Of a stretch of 64,000 nt of DNA, positions 32,165 to 44,661 are shown one piece after another (within the stretch, counting starts at the first letter, position 1; every line of letters begins with the position of its first letter). This DNA comes from Klebsiella terrigena (GTDB lineage Bacteria; Pseudomonadota; Gammaproteobacteria; Enterobacterales; Enterobacteriaceae): positions 1 to 64,000 of the forward strand of contig NZ_BJNO01000021.1 in the NCBI RefSeq assembly GCF_006539725.1, given 5' to 3'. The translations under genes were made by a program, and so were the position numbers. A model generated the notes under the pieces. It had not been told where the DNA came from. It made no database searches and saw nothing but the letters and a program-made list of their open reading frames with translations.

Positions 32165-32240
32165 CCCTCTCCCTTCAGGAGAGAGGGCCCGGATCGGGCG
32201 GCGGCTGCCGGCCGGGATCCTGACCCGCTCCCGAGAAGGG
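32165..32240. repeat. Structured palindromic region between malE and malF
   Basis: Contains CCCTCTC (32165-32171) pairing with GAGAGGG (32181-32187), then GCCCG-AT-CGGGC-like arms, a GGCGGCGGCTGCCGGCC stretch and a final CTCCCGAG/GGGGGAGGGG block. In E. coli the malE-malF gap holds REP sequences that stabilise malE mRNA. Here a different CTCTCCC-type palindrome occupies the same place. The structure is visible; the stabilising role is by analogy. Confidence 0.65.
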
Positions 32241-32256
32241 GGAGGGGACTAGCAGG

Positions 32257-33516
<1,260 letters not shown>

Positions 33517-33530
33517 TTAACAACCCCTTT

Positions 33531-33736
33531 CCATCCTCCCCATCTCTACGCCCCACCCGTGGTTTGTGTGATCTGGCTTGCAGAAATGCCGGTATTGGGG
33601 CGTGGAGCACATAAAAAGGCGGCTATTTTTGCAACCTGTGTCACGAAATTGACTTTGGCGCGCCATCCCCCGCAGTGAGAGGCAATCTCTCATCCTCCCG
33701 TCTCCTCCCCCATAAAAAAGCCGGGGGTGGAGGATT
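33531..33736. promoter_or_regulatory. MalT box cluster between malE and malK
   Basis: Matches to the MalT box GGGGA(T/G)GAGG: GGGGAGGATGG on the minus strand at 33531-33541, GGGAGGATG minus at 33691-33699, GGGGAGGAGA minus at 33701-33710, and a plus-strand GGGGTGGAGG at about 33723-33733. The grouping near both promoters matches the E. coli malEK control region, where MalT with ATP and maltotriose activates. The individual calls are pattern matches. Confidence 0.65.
33567..33582. promoter_or_regulatory. Candidate CRP site in the malE-malK region
   Basis: TGTGA-TCTGGC-TTGCA at 33567-33582 has a perfect left half of the CRP consensus TGTGA-N6-TCACA and 3 of 5 in the right half. CRP sites between the malE and malK promoters are established in E. 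coli and help reposition MalT. Confidence 0.6.
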
Positions 33737-33816
33737 TACCAGGTTAATGAATGCCGCATAGTCAGCCCATCTTGAATGTGTCTTTAAGTGACAAGTTGTA
33801 ACGAAGGGAGATGGGC

Positions 33817-34926
33817 ATGGCGAGCGTACAGCTGCGAAATATAACGAAAGCCTGGGGAGACGTGGTGGTATCGAAAGATATCAATCTCGACATCCAGGAA
33901 GGGGAGTTCGTGGTGTTTGTCGGGCCATCGGGCTGCGGCAAATCTACCCTGCTGCGTATGATCGCCGGGCTGGAAACCATAACCAGCGGTGATTTGTTTA
34001 TCGGCGAAACCCGGATGAACGACATCCCACCCGCAGAACGCGGCATCGGCATGGTCTTCCAGTCTTACGCGCTCTACCCTCATCTCTCCGTCGCGGAAAA
34101 TATGTCTTTCGGCCTGAAGCTGGCCGGCGCCAAAAAAGATGTGATCAACCAGCGCGTCACTCAGGTGGCGGAAGTGCTGCAGCTGGCGCACCTGCTTGAG
34201 CGTAAGCCGAAGGCGCTTTCCGGCGGCCAGCGTCAGCGCGTAGCCATCGGTCGTACCCTGGTGGCGGAGCCTCGCGTCTTCCTGCTGGATGAACCGCTTT
34301 CAAACCTCGATGCCGCGCTGCGCGTGCAGATGCGTATCGAAATCTCCCGCCTGCACAAGCGGCTGGGACGCACGATGATTTACGTGACCCACGATCAGGT
34401 TGAAGCGATGACTTTGGCCGACAAGATTGTGGTGCTGGATGCAGGTCGCGTCGCACAGGTAGGGAAACCGCTTGAGCTGTATCACTACCCGGCCGATCGC
34501 TTTGTTGCGGGCTTTATTGGCTCGCCAAAGATGAACTTCCTGCCGGTAAAAGTCACCGCAACCGCCATTGAGCAGGTTCAGGTAGAGCTGCCAAACCGCC
34601 AGCAAATTTGGCTGCCGGTGGACAGCGCCCGCGTTCAGGTTGGCGCAAACATGTCCTTAGGCATCCGCCCGGAACATCTGCTGCCCAGCGATATCGCCGA
34701 CGTGACCCTCGAAGGGGAAGTGCAGGTGGTTGAGCAGCTTGGTCACGAAACGCAAATTCATATCCAGATCCCAGCCATCCGTCAGAACCTGGTCTACCGC
34801 CAGAACGACGTGGTGTTGGTAAAAGAGGGAGCCACATTCGCTATCGGTTTGCCACCGGAACGTTGCCATTTATTCCGTGAGGATGGCACGGCGTGTCGTC
34901 GGTTGCATCAAGAGCCGGGCGTGTAA
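33817..34926 (+). CDS. malK: Maltose transporter ATPase MalK
   Basis: ATP-binding subunit of MalFGK2; also holds MalT inactive and is inhibited by EIIA-Glc. Walker [10 protein letters not shown], signature [14 protein letters not shown], Walker B VFLLDEP and the switch His in VTHDQ are all present. The C-terminal regulatory OB-like domain runs from about residue 235. ATG 33817 ([13 protein letters not shown]) lies 7 bases after AAGGGAG. The 369 residues are two fewer than E. coli MalK; the gap falls at VELPNRQQ, where E. coli has VELPMPNRQQ. Confidence 0.98.
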   Translation: MASVQLRNITKAWGDVVVSKDINLDIQEGEFVVFVGPSGCGKSTLLRMIAGLETITSGDLFIGETRMNDIPPAERGIGMVFQSYALYPHLSVAENMSFGLKLAGAKKDVINQRVTQVAEVLQLAHLLERKPKALSGGQRQRVAIGRTLVAEPRVFLLDEPLSNLDAALRVQMRIEISRLHKRLGRTMIYVTHDQVEAMTLADKIVVLDAGRVAQVGKPLELYHYPADRFVAGFIGSPKMNFLPVKVTATAIEQVQVELPNRQQIWLPVDSARVQVGANMSLGIRPEHLLPSDIADVTLEGEVQVVEQLGHETQIHIQIPAIRQNLVYRQNDVVLVKEGATFAIGLPPERCHLFREDGTACRRLHQEPGV

Positions 34927-34939
34927 GGCTTCCCATTAA

Positions 34940-36337
<1,398 letters not shown>

Positions 36338-36362
36338 TCCTGCCTGACCTGTCATGACCAAA

Positions 36363-36382
36363 AGAGGGGCGCAAGCCCCTCT
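36363..36382 (+). other. Stable stem-loop between lamB and malM
   Basis: AGAGGGGC (36363-36370), GCAA tetraloop, GCCCCTCT (36375-36382), 26 bp after the lamB stop. No T-run follows, so it more likely protects malK-lamB mRNA or attenuates transcription into malM than terminates fully. Confidence 0.7.
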
Positions 36383-36446
36383 CTATCTTAGGCCCTGCGA
36401 GCTATTGCCTGGCTACCGCTCGGCCATCGGAATTGAGGTGATAACA

Positions 36447-37391
36447 ATGAAAATGAATAAAAGTCTCGTTGCCCTCTGCCTGTCCGCCGGCCTGTTGGCC
36501 AGCGTACCCGCAGTCAGTTTTGCCGATGTGAATTTTGTGCCGCAGAATACCGCTGCCGCACCGACGATCCCCGCCTCCGCGCTACAGCAGTTAACCTGGA
36601 CGCCGGTCGATCAGTCAAAATCTCAGGTCACCAACCTCTCGACGGCAGGACAGTCGCTGAATATTCCCGGCATCACCGGGCCGGTCGCCGCCTATAGCGT
36701 CCCGGCGAACATCGGTGAGCTGACCATTACCCTGACCAGCGAAGTGAACAAGCAGACCAGCGTTTTTGCACCGAACGTGCTGATTCTTGACCAGAATATG
36801 ACGCCATCTGCGTACTTCCCCAGCAGCTACTTTACCTACCTCGAGCCGGGCGTAATGAGCTCGGATCGCCTCGAAGGGGTGATGCGTCTGACGCCGGCGC
36901 TGGGCCAGCAAAAGATTTACGTCCTGGTCTTTACCACGCCGCAGGATCTGCAGCAGACCACCAAATTAATCGATCCGGCGAAGGCCTACGCCAAAGGTAC
37001 GGGTAACGCGGTACCGGATATTCCGGACCCGATTGCCAAACATACCACCGAAGGTACCCTGGGTCTGAAGGTGAAAACCTCTTCCGGCTCCAGCGTGCTG
37101 GTTGGCCCGCTGTTTGGCTCCTCCGGCCCGGGTCCGGTTACCGTCGGCAATACGGCCGCGCCGGTATACAGCGCGCCGGCCGCCGCTCCGGTTGTGGCTC
37201 CGGTCGCCGCACCGGCGGCGAAGAGCGAGCCGATGCTGGACGATACGGAAACCTACTTTAACAACGGCATCAAGCAGGCGGTTGCGAAAGGTGATATCGA
37301 CAAAGCCCTCAAATTGATGAACGAAGCCGAGCGCCTCGGCTCGAAATCTGCCCGTTCCACCTTTATCAGCAGTGTAAAAGGCAAGGGGTGA
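36447..37391 (+). CDS. malM: Maltose regulon periplasmic protein MalM
   Basis: Periplasmic protein of unclear role encoded at the end of malK-lamB-malM. The 314-residue precursor (306 in E. coli) has a signal peptide MKMNKSLVALCLSAGLLASV...SFA, a conserved body (NIGELTITLTSEVNKQTSVF, LIDPAKAYAKG), a proline/alanine linker near residue 250 and a C-terminal helical tail ending SARSTFISSVKGKG. ATG 36447 follows GAGGTG; the frame open to 36354 runs through the intergenic hairpin and is rejected. The longer Pro/Ala linker explains the extra residues. Confidence 0.95.
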   Translation: MKMNKSLVALCLSAGLLASVPAVSFADVNFVPQNTAAAPTIPASALQQLTWTPVDQSKSQVTNLSTAGQSLNIPGITGPVAAYSVPANIGELTITLTSEVNKQTSVFAPNVLILDQNMTPSAYFPSSYFTYLEPGVMSSDRLEGVMRLTPALGQQKIYVLVFTTPQDLQQTTKLIDPAKAYAKGTGNAVPDIPDPIAKHTTEGTLGLKVKTSSGSSVLVGPLFGSSGPGPVTVGNTAAPVYSAPAAAPVVAPVAAPAAKSEPMLDDTETYFNNGIKQAVAKGDIDKALKLMNEAERLGSKSARSTFISSVKGKG

Positions 37392-37431
37392 TCGTCTCCC
37401 CACAATGCTGATGTTTAGGCACAGCCTTTAG

Positions 37432-37459
37432 GTGCGTCCGCCTGGACGCACTTTTTTTT
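37432..37459 (+). terminator. Terminator of malK-lamB-malM
   Basis: GTGCGTCC (37432-37439), GCCT loop, GGACGCAC (37444-37451), followed by eight T. A textbook Rho-independent terminator. Confidence 0.95.
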
Positions 37460-37578
37460 CTCGCGCGCGGCTGCTGTTGCATGGCTGTTGCGCGGAAGAT
37501 CGTATCTTGATGTTTGCCCGCCCCGATCGGCCTATTCTGCGATACAATGCCTTCACGTTATGTATCGGAGAATCAGGC

Positions 37579-38076
37579 ATGTCACATCCTGCGCTTACGC
37601 AACTGCGTGCGCTGCGCTATTTTGCCGCTATGCCCCCGCTGGAACCCTCGCTGCGCGACTGGCTGCTGCTGGAAGACTCAATGACCAAACGCTTTGAGCA
37701 GCAGGGGAAAAAGGTTAGCGTTATGCTGGTCAACGAAGCGTTCGTTGGACGTGAAGCGCTGGTCGGCGAAGAAGCGCTGCTGCCGGATGAAGCGCGTTAC
37801 TGGCTGCGGGAAATTATTCTCTGCGCCGATAATGAACCCTGGCTGGCTGGGCGCACTCTCGTTCCGGAATCGACGCTGAGCGGCCCCGAACTGGCGCTGC
37901 AGCAGCTTGGGCAGACGCCGCTGGGCCGCTATTTGTTCACGTCTTCGACGTTAACCCGTGATTTTATTGAAATTGGGCGCTATGCGGAGCTCTGGGGGCG
38001 TCGTTCCCGCCTTCGGCTGAGCGGTAAACCGCTGCTGCTGACAGAGCTGTTTCTGCCGGCATCGCCGCTGTATTAA
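37579..38076 (+). CDS. ubiC: Chorismate pyruvate-lyase UbiC
   Basis: Removes pyruvate from chorismate to give 4-hydroxybenzoate, the first step of ubiquinone synthesis. ATG 37579 ([15 protein letters not shown]) after CGGAG gives 165 residues as in E. coli. Conserved segments: [40 protein letters not shown] and [22 protein letters not shown]. Residues about 50-65 ([15 protein letters not shown]) diverge from E. coli. It is 12 bp upstream of ubiA, forming ubiCA. Confidence 0.97.
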   Translation: MSHPALTQLRALRYFAAMPPLEPSLRDWLLLEDSMTKRFEQQGKKVSVMLVNEAFVGREALVGEEALLPDEARYWLREIILCADNEPWLAGRTLVPESTLSGPELALQQLGQTPLGRYLFTSSTLTRDFIEIGRYAELWGRRSRLRLSGKPLLLTELFLPASPLY

Positions 38077-38088
38077 GAGGAAGAGAAA

Positions 38089-38958
38089 ATGGAGTGGAGT
38101 CTGACGCAGAATAAGCTGTTGGCGTTTCATCGCCTGATGCGTACTGACAAACCGATCGGCGCGCTGCTGCTGCTGTGGCCGACGCTGTGGGCGCTATGGG
38201 TTGCGACGCCGGGTATTCCGCCGCTGTGGATTCTGGCCGTTTTTGTCGCCGGAGTGTGGCTGATGCGCGCCGCCGGCTGCGTGGTCAACGACTATGCCGA
38301 CCGTAAGTTTGACGGTCACGTTAAACGCACCGCGCGTCGCCCGCTGCCCAACGGCGACGTGACGGAGAAAGAGGCCCGGGTGCTGTTTGCCGTGCTGGTG
38401 GTACTCTCGTTCCTGCTGGTGCTGACCCTCAATACCATGACCATTCTGCTGTCGGTGGCGGCGCTGGCGCTGGCGTGGGTCTATCCATTTATGAAACGTT
38501 ACACCCACCTGCCGCAGGTGGTGCTCGGCGCGGCGTTTGGCTGGTCGATTCCGATGGCCTTCTCCGCGGTGAGCGAATCGCTGCCGCTGAGCTGCTGGCT
38601 GATGTTCCTCGCCAACATTCTGTGGGCGGTGGCCTACGATACCCAGTATGCGATGGTCGACCGGGACGATGACCTTAAAATCGGCATCAAATCAACGGCG
38701 ATTTTGTTTGGTGAAAACGACCGCCTGATTATCGGCATGCTGCAGATCGCGGTGCTGGTATTGATGGGCGCGGTAGGCTGGCTGAACGGCCTGGGCTGGG
38801 AATACTACTGGTCGCTGTTTATCGCGGCGGGGCTGTTTTTCTGGCAGCAGAAGCTGATTTTCCGTCGTGAACGCGACGACTGCTTCAAAGCGTTTTTAAA
38901 CAATAACTACGTTGGGCTGGTGCTGTTCCTCGGCCTGGCGATGGGCTACATGGCGTAG
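38089..38958 (+). CDS. ubiA: 4-hydroxybenzoate octaprenyltransferase UbiA
   Basis: Integral-membrane prenyltransferase that attaches the polyprenyl tail to 4-hydroxybenzoate. The 289 residues show about eight to nine membrane segments and both Asp-rich motifs: [15 protein letters not shown] and [16 protein letters not shown] 38089 has AGAGGAAGAG upstream. Second gene of ubiCA; convergent with plsB. Confidence 0.97.
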   Translation: MEWSLTQNKLLAFHRLMRTDKPIGALLLLWPTLWALWVATPGIPPLWILAVFVAGVWLMRAAGCVVNDYADRKFDGHVKRTARRPLPNGDVTEKEARVLFAVLVVLSFLLVLTLNTMTILLSVAALALAWVYPFMKRYTHLPQVVLGAAFGWSIPMAFSAVSESLPLSCWLMFLANILWAVAYDTQYAMVDRDDDLKIGIKSTAILFGENDRLIIGMLQIAVLVLMGAVGWLNGLGWEYYWSLFIAAGLFFWQQKLIFRRERDDCFKAFLNNNYVGLVLFLGLAMGYMA

Positions 38959-38981
38959 TTTCCCCAGTCTTCGTTATGACT

Positions 38982-39008
38982 CCCCGACCTGCGATGCGCA
39001 GGCCGGGG
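38982..39008. terminator. Hairpin between convergent ubiA and plsB
   Basis: CCCCG-A-CCTGCG pairs with CGCAGG-C-CGGGG around an ATG loop (38982-39008). It lies between two convergent genes and could stop both, but there is no T-run on either side, so termination efficiency is uncertain. Confidence 0.5.
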
Positions 39009-39021
39009 CAGGTCTCAGGCG

Positions 39022-41445
39022 CTACGCTTCATCCTGCGCGGCGCTTTCAATCGTCAGACGCACATCCGAGGTAATCAGGTTCGCCAGCATCTGGTAAACC
39101 TTCAGCGTCTCTTCCGGCTCGGCGTCGCCGGTATCGCTAATGTAGCCTTCGTCACGCAGCGTCAGTACCAGAGTACTGAATACCGCCTTATCGAAGAACT
39201 CCGGCGCGTTGATACCGTGCAGAACCGACAGGCGCTGGGCCATCGTGCGACTCTCTTTCTCCAGCGAACTGCGGTTAATCGAAGGATTCGCGCTCAGCAG
39301 CCAGAAGGTGATGGCGTAGCGCTGGAGCGTTTCACGCGCGCCGGCGGCCAGCAGCTGCAGCAGGCGGGAGTGCGACGGGTTGATGCTTATCTCATCATCG
39401 CTCAGCACCAGCAGGCCCTGGCGCTGCATCTCAGCGGTCAGCGCATCGATAACGCTCGCCAGCTCCTCTTTTTCCCAGCGCAGGAACAGCTCGGCCTTCA
39501 GCAGCGGATAGAACATCTCGACGTGACGCAGCACCTCCGCGCGGGTGATCCGCCGATGCTGGGTCACAATCGCCGCCAGCAGCGAAGGCATCATCAGCAT
39601 ATGAGCGATGTTGTTGCGGTAGTAGGTCATCAGCACCGCCTGCTCGCGCGGCAGAATAATGATGTCGCCGATGGTGTCCTTCTCGACCTCGAACTTATTC
39701 ATCTTCAGCGCGTGGTCAATCAGCTCGCTGGCGGAAGCCGCCGGCGTGGTCGCGTCCGGAGAGTAGGGCACGTTACGCAGCAGATCGAGATAGCACTCAA
39801 GCTGCTGGGTCAGCTGCTCGCGGGTCAGCGAACGCTGGCGCGATGCCAGCAGCGCGGTACAGCACAGGTTCATGGCGTTTGCCGCGCCGGCGTTGTTGAT
39901 GCGGACCATCAGATCGGCGGCGATGCTGTTTACCGTCGGCGTCAGCCAGGACGGGCGAATGGCTTCGATAGGATCGATAGATTCGCGCCACTCCGGCACG
40001 TGCTGGTTGAGATAGGTCATCAGCGGCAGCGGTTCGCCGAAGTTAACGTACCCCTGGCCGAGGTTACGCAGCTTGCTCAGGCCGCGCAGCATCTGCGGCA
40101 GGCTCTCTTTCTCTTTCGTCGCGCCGCGCAGCTCTTTGGCGTAGGTTCCGACTTCCATCACGTGCTCGTAGCCGATGTAGATGGGAACCAGCGTGATTGG
40201 CCGGGTGCCGCCGCGCAGCATCGCCTGAATAGTCATCGACAGGGTGCCGGTTTTCGGGTCCAGCAGGCGCCCGGTACGGGAGCGTCCGCCCTCGACGAAG
40301 TACTCCACCGAGTAACCGCGGCTGAACAGCTCGCCAAGATATTCGCGGAATACCGTTGAGTAGAGCTTGTTGCCCTTAAACGTACGGCGAATAAAGAACG
40401 CGCCGCCGCGGCGGAAAATCGGCCCTGCTGGCCAGAAGTTGAGGTTGATGCCGGCGGCGATATGCGGCGGTACCAGCCCCTGGTGGTAGAGCACGTACGA
40501 GAGCAGCAGGTAGTCCATATGGCTACGGTGGCACGGAACGTAGACTATCTCGTGCCCTTCGTGCGCCAGCTGCCGCACGCGCTCGGCGTTGTGAACGTTA
40601 ATGCCCTGATACAGCCGGTTCCAGGTAAAGCCCAGCACGCGGTCGGTCAGGCGAATCATCTCGTAGGAGAAGTTGGCGGCGATCTCTTCCATCAGCGCGA
40701 TCGCGTTTTGCTGCGCCTTCTCGTGGGAGATTTTCTTGCTGCGGGCTTCGTCTTCCACCGCACGGGCGATGGCTTTTGACGCCAGCAGCTTGTTGAACAG
40801 ATCCTGACGGGCGGGCAGGCGCGGGCCGACGGCGGCCAGGCGCTGGCGGGCGAAGTGCATACGCGCCACGCGGGCCAGCTTCTGGGCGATGGTTTTGTCG
40901 GTTCCGTGCTCGGACGCCATTCGGCGTAGCGACACCGGCGGCGAGAAGCGCACGAAGCTGTCGCGGCCCAGCCACAGCACGGCGAAGAATTTCTGAATAC
41001 CATTAAGCATGCGCAGCGGCGGATTGAGCTCGCCTTTTTCGCGCCCGGGCGCACGACCAAACATCACCGACACCGGCACCATTTGCACATCGAGGTCAGG
41101 GTGGTTGCGGTGCAGATCCAGGTAGTCGTGGAACAGCTTGATGGACTCTTCTTTCGGCGTGTAGTAGGTAAATACGCGCGGGCCGCCGTGGATGAAGACG
41201 TAGCGGGGCAGCAGGGTGCCGTCGATTTCGAGCGGCTCGAGCGGATCGGCTAAATCGTGCTCCAGGCACTGCGCGCGCAGCGTCAGCAGGTCTGCCTTCG
41301 AGTTATAGGGCAGAACGTACATAATCGGACGCGAGGTATCCAGTCCTAATTCCTGAGCAGGCTCTGCGGGAATAGACTTGCTTTTTACCAGCAGCCGTAA
41401 TGGTAAATTAAGTAATTTATAGTAAATTCGTTGCCAGCCGGACAT
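39022..41445 (-). CDS. plsB: Glycerol-3-phosphate 1-O-acyltransferase PlsB
   Basis: Inner-membrane-associated enzyme adding the first acyl chain to glycerol 3-phosphate from acyl-ACP or acyl-CoA. The 807 residues equal E. coli PlsB. Acyltransferase blocks are visible: HRSHMD (catalytic His/Asp near 306-311), [25 protein letters not shown] and the [15 protein letters not shown] block. One change from E. coli in block II is FRRGG for FRRLG. It is divergent from dgkA. Confidence 0.97.
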   Translation of the reverse strand: MSGWQRIYYKLLNLPLRLLVKSKSIPAEPAQELGLDTSRPIMYVLPYNSKADLLTLRAQCLEHDLADPLEPLEIDGTLLPRYVFIHGGPRVFTYYTPKEESIKLFHDYLDLHRNHPDLDVQMVPVSVMFGRAPGREKGELNPPLRMLNGIQKFFAVLWLGRDSFVRFSPPVSLRRMASEHGTDKTIAQKLARVARMHFARQRLAAVGPRLPARQDLFNKLLASKAIARAVEDEARSKKISHEKAQQNAIALMEEIAANFSYEMIRLTDRVLGFTWNRLYQGINVHNAERVRQLAHEGHEIVYVPCHRSHMDYLLLSYVLYHQGLVPPHIAAGINLNFWPAGPIFRRGGAFFIRRTFKGNKLYSTVFREYLGELFSRGYSVEYFVEGGRSRTGRLLDPKTGTLSMTIQAMLRGGTRPITLVPIYIGYEHVMEVGTYAKELRGATKEKESLPQMLRGLSKLRNLGQGYVNFGEPLPLMTYLNQHVPEWRESIDPIEAIRPSWLTPTVNSIAADLMVRINNAGAANAMNLCCTALLASRQRSLTREQLTQQLECYLDLLRNVPYSPDATTPAASASELIDHALKMNKFEVEKDTIGDIIILPREQAVLMTYYRNNIAHMLMMPSLLAAIVTQHRRITRAEVLRHVEMFYPLLKAELFLRWEKEELASVIDALTAEMQRQGLLVLSDDEISINPSHSRLLQLLAAGARETLQRYAITFWLLSANPSINRSSLEKESRTMAQRLSVLHGINAPEFFDKAVFSTLVLTLRDEGYISDTGDAEPEETLKVYQMLANLITSDVRLTIESAAQDEA

Positions 41446-41574
41446 AAACGATGTGAAGCCTCTGGTTAATCATGCAAATGCGCGGCAAGAATAACAGAAA
41501 GTGCGCAAAATTTCCGTCGCCACGCGGCAAACGCGTACACTCATTGACGTCATTTACATAAAAAGGTTCTTTTG

Positions 41575-41943
41575 ATGGCCAATAATACCACCGGGTTAAC
41601 CCGAATCATTAAAGCAGCAGGGTATTCCTGGAAAGGTTTTCGTGCGGCATGGATAAATGAGGCCGCCTTTCGTCAGGAAGGGATCGCCACCGTTATTGCC
41701 ATTGCGATCGCCTGCTGGTTGGATGTTGACGCCGTGACGCGCGTGCTGCTGATAGGCTCGGTCCTGTTAGTGATGATAGTCGAAATTCTTAATAGCGCGA
41801 TTGAGGCGGTGGTGGACCGGATTGGCTCCGAGCACCATGAGCTTTCCGGACGGGCGAAGGATATGGGCTCTGCGGCGGTCTTTCTGGCGATCGTCATCGC
41901 GCTGATCGTCTGGGTTACGCTGCTGTGGTCGCACTATCGCTAA
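41575..41943 (+). CDS. dgkA: Diacylglycerol kinase DgkA
   Basis: Small trimeric inner-membrane kinase that recycles diacylglycerol to phosphatidate. 122 residues, three membrane helices and an N-terminal amphipathic helix; the active-site signature is EILNSAIEAVVDRIGSEHHELSG split around residues 69-90. ATG 41575 gives MANNTTGLTRIIKAAGYSW; a TTG just before it is not needed. It is 129 bp from divergent plsB, also a phospholipid gene. Confidence 0.97.
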   Translation: MANNTTGLTRIIKAAGYSWKGFRAAWINEAAFRQEGIATVIAIAIACWLDVDAVTRVLLIGSVLLVMIVEILNSAIEAVVDRIGSEHHELSGRAKDMGSAAVFLAIVIALIVWVTLLWSHYR

Positions 41944-42023
41944 GCGCCGCTAGCATCAGGCTATCGGGTTTGCCGTCCACCGCCCCGGTTTAGCGTCCGT
42001 GGGCCGGAGGCCGGCGAGCCTCC

Positions 42024-42052
42024 CTCCACGCGTTTTTTTGTCTCGCGTGGAG
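42024..42052. terminator. Inverted repeat between dgkA and lexA
   Basis: CTCCACGCG (42024-42032) and CGCGTGGAG (42044-42052) are perfect complements around a T-rich loop (TTTTTTTGTCT). The T-run is in the loop, not after the stem, so this is not a standard terminator. It lies in a 262-bp gap with no gene. Confidence 0.45.
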
Positions 42053-42160
42053 CCGCAGCGCCTCGCCACCATCCCCTCTGCGTTAACCGGCTCCGGCGGG
42101 CATCAAAACAAAAGAATCTCCTGATTTATGTGTGAAATTTGATTCCAAAATCACCGTTAG

Positions 42161-42197
42161 CTGTATATACTCACAGCATAACTGTATATACACCCAG
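42161..42197 (+). promoter_or_regulatory. Two LexA (SOS) boxes upstream of lexA
   Basis: CTGTATATACTCACAG at 42161-42176 and CTGTATATACACCCAG at 42182-42197, both CTG-N10-CAG, spaced 21 bp centre to centre and ending 8 bp before the lexA start. These are the same boxes as at E. coli lexA and give autorepression of lexA-dinF. Confidence 0.95.
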
Positions 42198-42205
42198 GGG
42201 GCGGA

Positions 42206-42814
42206 ATGAAAGCGTTAACGACCAGGCAGCAAGAGGTGTTTGATCTCATCAGGGATCATATCAGCCAGACGGGCATGCCGCCGACGCGTGCGGAAATTGC
42301 TCAGCGCTTGGGGTTCCGTTCCCCAAACGCGGCGGAAGAACATCTGAAAGCGCTGGCGCGTAAAGGCGCAATCGAGATCATTTCCGGTGCCTCCCGCGGT
42401 ATTCGTCTGCTGACTGAAGAAGAGCCCGGCCTGCCGCTGATTGGCCGCGTCGCTGCCGGCGAGCCGCTGCTGGCGCAGCAGCACATCGAAGGCCACTTCC
42501 AGGTCGACCCGGCAATGTTCAAGCCGAGCGCCGATTTCCTGCTGCGCGTCAGCGGTATGTCGATGAAAGACATCGGTATTCTTGACGGCGATCTGCTGGC
42601 GGTACACAAAACGCAGGATGTGCGCAACGGGCAGGTTGTGGTCGCACGCATCGATGAAGAAGTGACGGTTAAACGCCTTAAAAAGCAGGGTAACGTCGTC
42701 GAACTTCTGCCGGAAAACAGCGAGTTTTCACCGATCGTGGTGAACCTACGCGAGCAAAGCTTTACCATTGAAGGTCTGGCCGTCGGCGTCATCCGCAACG
42801 GCGAGTGGCTGTAA
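42206..42814 (+). CDS. lexA: SOS repressor LexA
   Basis: Represses DNA-damage genes and cleaves itself when stimulated by RecA filaments. 202 residues. The N-terminal winged helix (residues 1-70, [23 protein letters not shown]) is followed by the cleavage site Ala84-Gly85 in RVAAGEP. The catalytic dyad Ser119 (SGMSMKD) and Lys156 (TVKRL) is conserved. ATG 42206 follows GGGGGCGGA. It is autoregulated by two LexA boxes and likely co-transcribed with dinF. Confidence 0.98.
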   Translation: MKALTTRQQEVFDLIRDHISQTGMPPTRAEIAQRLGFRSPNAAEEHLKALARKGAIEIISGASRGIRLLTEEEPGLPLIGRVAAGEPLLAQQHIEGHFQVDPAMFKPSADFLLRVSGMSMKDIGILDGDLLAVHKTQDVRNGQVVVARIDEEVTVKRLKKQGNVVELLPENSEFSPIVVNLREQSFTIEGLAVGVIRNGEWL

Positions 42815-42848
42815 GCGCCTTCTCTAACGCAGCATCGTCTGATGCATG

Positions 42849-44201
42849 ATGCTGCGCTATCTCTCCTCGCTCAGGCTTTCCCCCATGCTTTTTAATGCTG
42901 CTGATAAGGCCCTGTGGCGCCTGGCGCTACCGATGATTTTCTCCAATATCACCGTCCCGCTGCTGGGCCTGGTGGATACTGCGGTCATCGGCCATCTTGA
43001 TAGCCCGGTTTATCTGGGCGGCGTGGCGGTCGGCGCTACGGCGACCAGCTTCCTGTTCATGCTGCTGCTCTTTCTGCGAATGAGTACCACCGGCCTGACG
43101 GCGCAGGCGTTTGGCGCAAAGGATCCCGTTCGCCTGGCGCGCGCGCTGGTGCAGCCGCTTGGCCTGGCGCTGGCCGCCGGTCTGCTGATCGTTGTGTTTC
43201 GTATTCCGCTCATTAACCTCGCGCTGCATATCGTCGGCGGCAGCGAAGCGGTGCTGGAGCAGGCCCGGCGTTTCCTGGAGATCCGCTGGCTGAGCGCTCC
43301 GGCATCGTTAGCTAACCTGGTGCTGCTGGGCTGGCTGCTGGGCGTCCAGTATGCCCGTGCGCCGGTGATCCTGCTGATTGTCGGCAACCTGCTGAATATT
43401 GTCCTCGATCTGTGGCTGGTGATGGGTCTGCACATGAACGTGCAGGGCGCGGCGCTGGCGACGGTGAGCGCCGAATACGCCACCTTTATCATTGGCCTGC
43501 TGATGGTGAAACGCGTGCTGACGCTGCGCGGCGTGTCGTTCGCTATGCTCAAGGGCGCCTGGCGCGGCGATATCCGGCGACTGCTGGCCCTCAACCGCGA
43601 CATCATGCTGCGTTCGCTGCTGCTGCAGCTCTGCTTCGGGGCGGTGACCGTTTTCGGTGCGCGTCTGGGAGGCGATATCGTGGCGGTGAACGCCATTCTG
43701 ATGACCATGCTAACCTTCACCGCCTATGCGCTGGATGGCTTTGCCTACGCCGTGGAGGCCCACTCCGGGCAGGCCTACGGCGCGCGCGATGGCAGCAAGC
43801 TGCTGGAGGTATGGCGGGCCGCCTGTCGACAGTCCGGCATGGTCGCGCTGGCGTTTGCGCTGATCTACAGCGTGGCGGGCGAGCAGATTATCGCTCTGCT
43901 GACCTCAATACCTTCGCTCCAGCAGCTCGCCGACCGCTATCTGTGGTGGCAGATGATTCTGCCGACGATCGGCGTCTGGTGCTATCTGCTGGACGGGATG
44001 TTTATCGGCGCGACGCGCGGCAGCGAAATGCGTAACAGCATGGCGGTGGCCGCCTTGGGCTTTGCCTTAACCCTGCTGACGCTGCCGGTGCTCGGTAACC
44101 ACGGACTGTGGCTGGCGCTGGCGGTGTTCCTGGCGCTGCGGGGCCTGTCGCTGGCGCTGATCTGGCGGCGGCACTGGCAGCGAGGAACCTGGTTTTCATA
44201 A
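42849..44201 (+). CDS. dinF: MATE-family efflux protein DinF
   Basis: DNA-damage-inducible inner-membrane transporter of the MATE family with about twelve hydrophobic segments. Conserved text includes MIFSNITVPLLGLVDTAVIGHL, MSTTGLTAQAFGAKD and ALDGFAYAVEAHSGQAYGARDG. The start is uncertain: ATG 42846 and ATG 42849 are adjacent, and alignment with E. coli favours the second (450 residues). There is no clear Shine-Dalgarno sequence, and a hairpin (42828-42856) covers the start codons. It lies 34 bp after lexA, so it is in the SOS operon. Confidence 0.95.
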   Translation: MLRYLSSLRLSPMLFNAADKALWRLALPMIFSNITVPLLGLVDTAVIGHLDSPVYLGGVAVGATATSFLFMLLLFLRMSTTGLTAQAFGAKDPVRLARALVQPLGLALAAGLLIVVFRIPLINLALHIVGGSEAVLEQARRFLEIRWLSAPASLANLVLLGWLLGVQYARAPVILLIVGNLLNIVLDLWLVMGLHMNVQGAALATVSAEYATFIIGLLMVKRVLTLRGVSFAMLKGAWRGDIRRLLALNRDIMLRSLLLQLCFGAVTVFGARLGGDIVAVNAILMTMLTFTAYALDGFAYAVEAHSGQAYGARDGSKLLEVWRAACRQSGMVALAFALIYSVAGEQIIALLTSIPSLQQLADRYLWWQMILPTIGVWCYLLDGMFIGATRGSEMRNSMAVAALGFALTLLTLPVLGNHGLWLALAVFLALRGLSLALIWRRHWQRGTWFS

Positions 44202-44327
44202 CGTGTTTTGTCGTAAAGATGGTTAAAGATTCCGAATAATAAAATTAACTCAGAATTCTCATCTATAGTTAATCATACGTCCGGCACACAGCGGGCTGTT
44301 AATTCACCGAACGATGAGGATTGAATT

Positions 44328-44537
44328 ATGAATAAAGACGAAATCGGCGGTAACTGGAAACAGTTAAAAGGTAAGGCCAAAGAGCAATGGGGCAAGCTTA
44401 CCGACGATGATATGACCGTCATCGAGGGCAAGCGCGACCAGCTGGTCGGTAGAATCCAGGAGCGTTATGGCTACGCTAAAGATCAGGCAGAGAAAGAAGT
44501 GTCTGACTGGGAAACCAAAAATGACTATCGCTGGTAG
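44328..44537 (+). CDS. yjbJ: CsbD-family stress protein YjbJ
   Basis: A 69-residue soluble protein (MNKDEIGGNWKQLKGKAKEQWG start, DWETKNDYRW end), identical in length to E. coli YjbJ, an abundant protein of unknown function induced by osmotic stress and in stationary phase. A CTATAGT motif at about 44264 could be the -10 of a sigma-S promoter. It is a single-gene unit and shares a terminator region with convergent zur. Confidence 0.96.
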   Translation: MNKDEIGGNWKQLKGKAKEQWGKLTDDDMTVIEGKRDQLVGRIQERYGYAKDQAEKEVSDWETKNDYRW

Positions 44538-44625
44538 CGATCGGACATAAAGCGTTAACCCTTTGTTTTAACGCATTGTTATTGCCTGCCCGAACGGTAC
44601 AAGGATGTACGAAAATCCCCTGATT

Positions 44626-44661
44626 CCCGCTGCGGCTAACGCCTCAGCGGGCTTTCTTTTT
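44626..44661 (+). terminator. Terminator of yjbJ overlapping the zur 3' end
   Basis: CCCGCTG (44626-44632) and CAGCGGG (44645-44651) form the stem, followed by CTTTCTTTTT. The right arm lies within the last codons of convergent zur (stop at 44644-44646). Confidence 0.75.
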
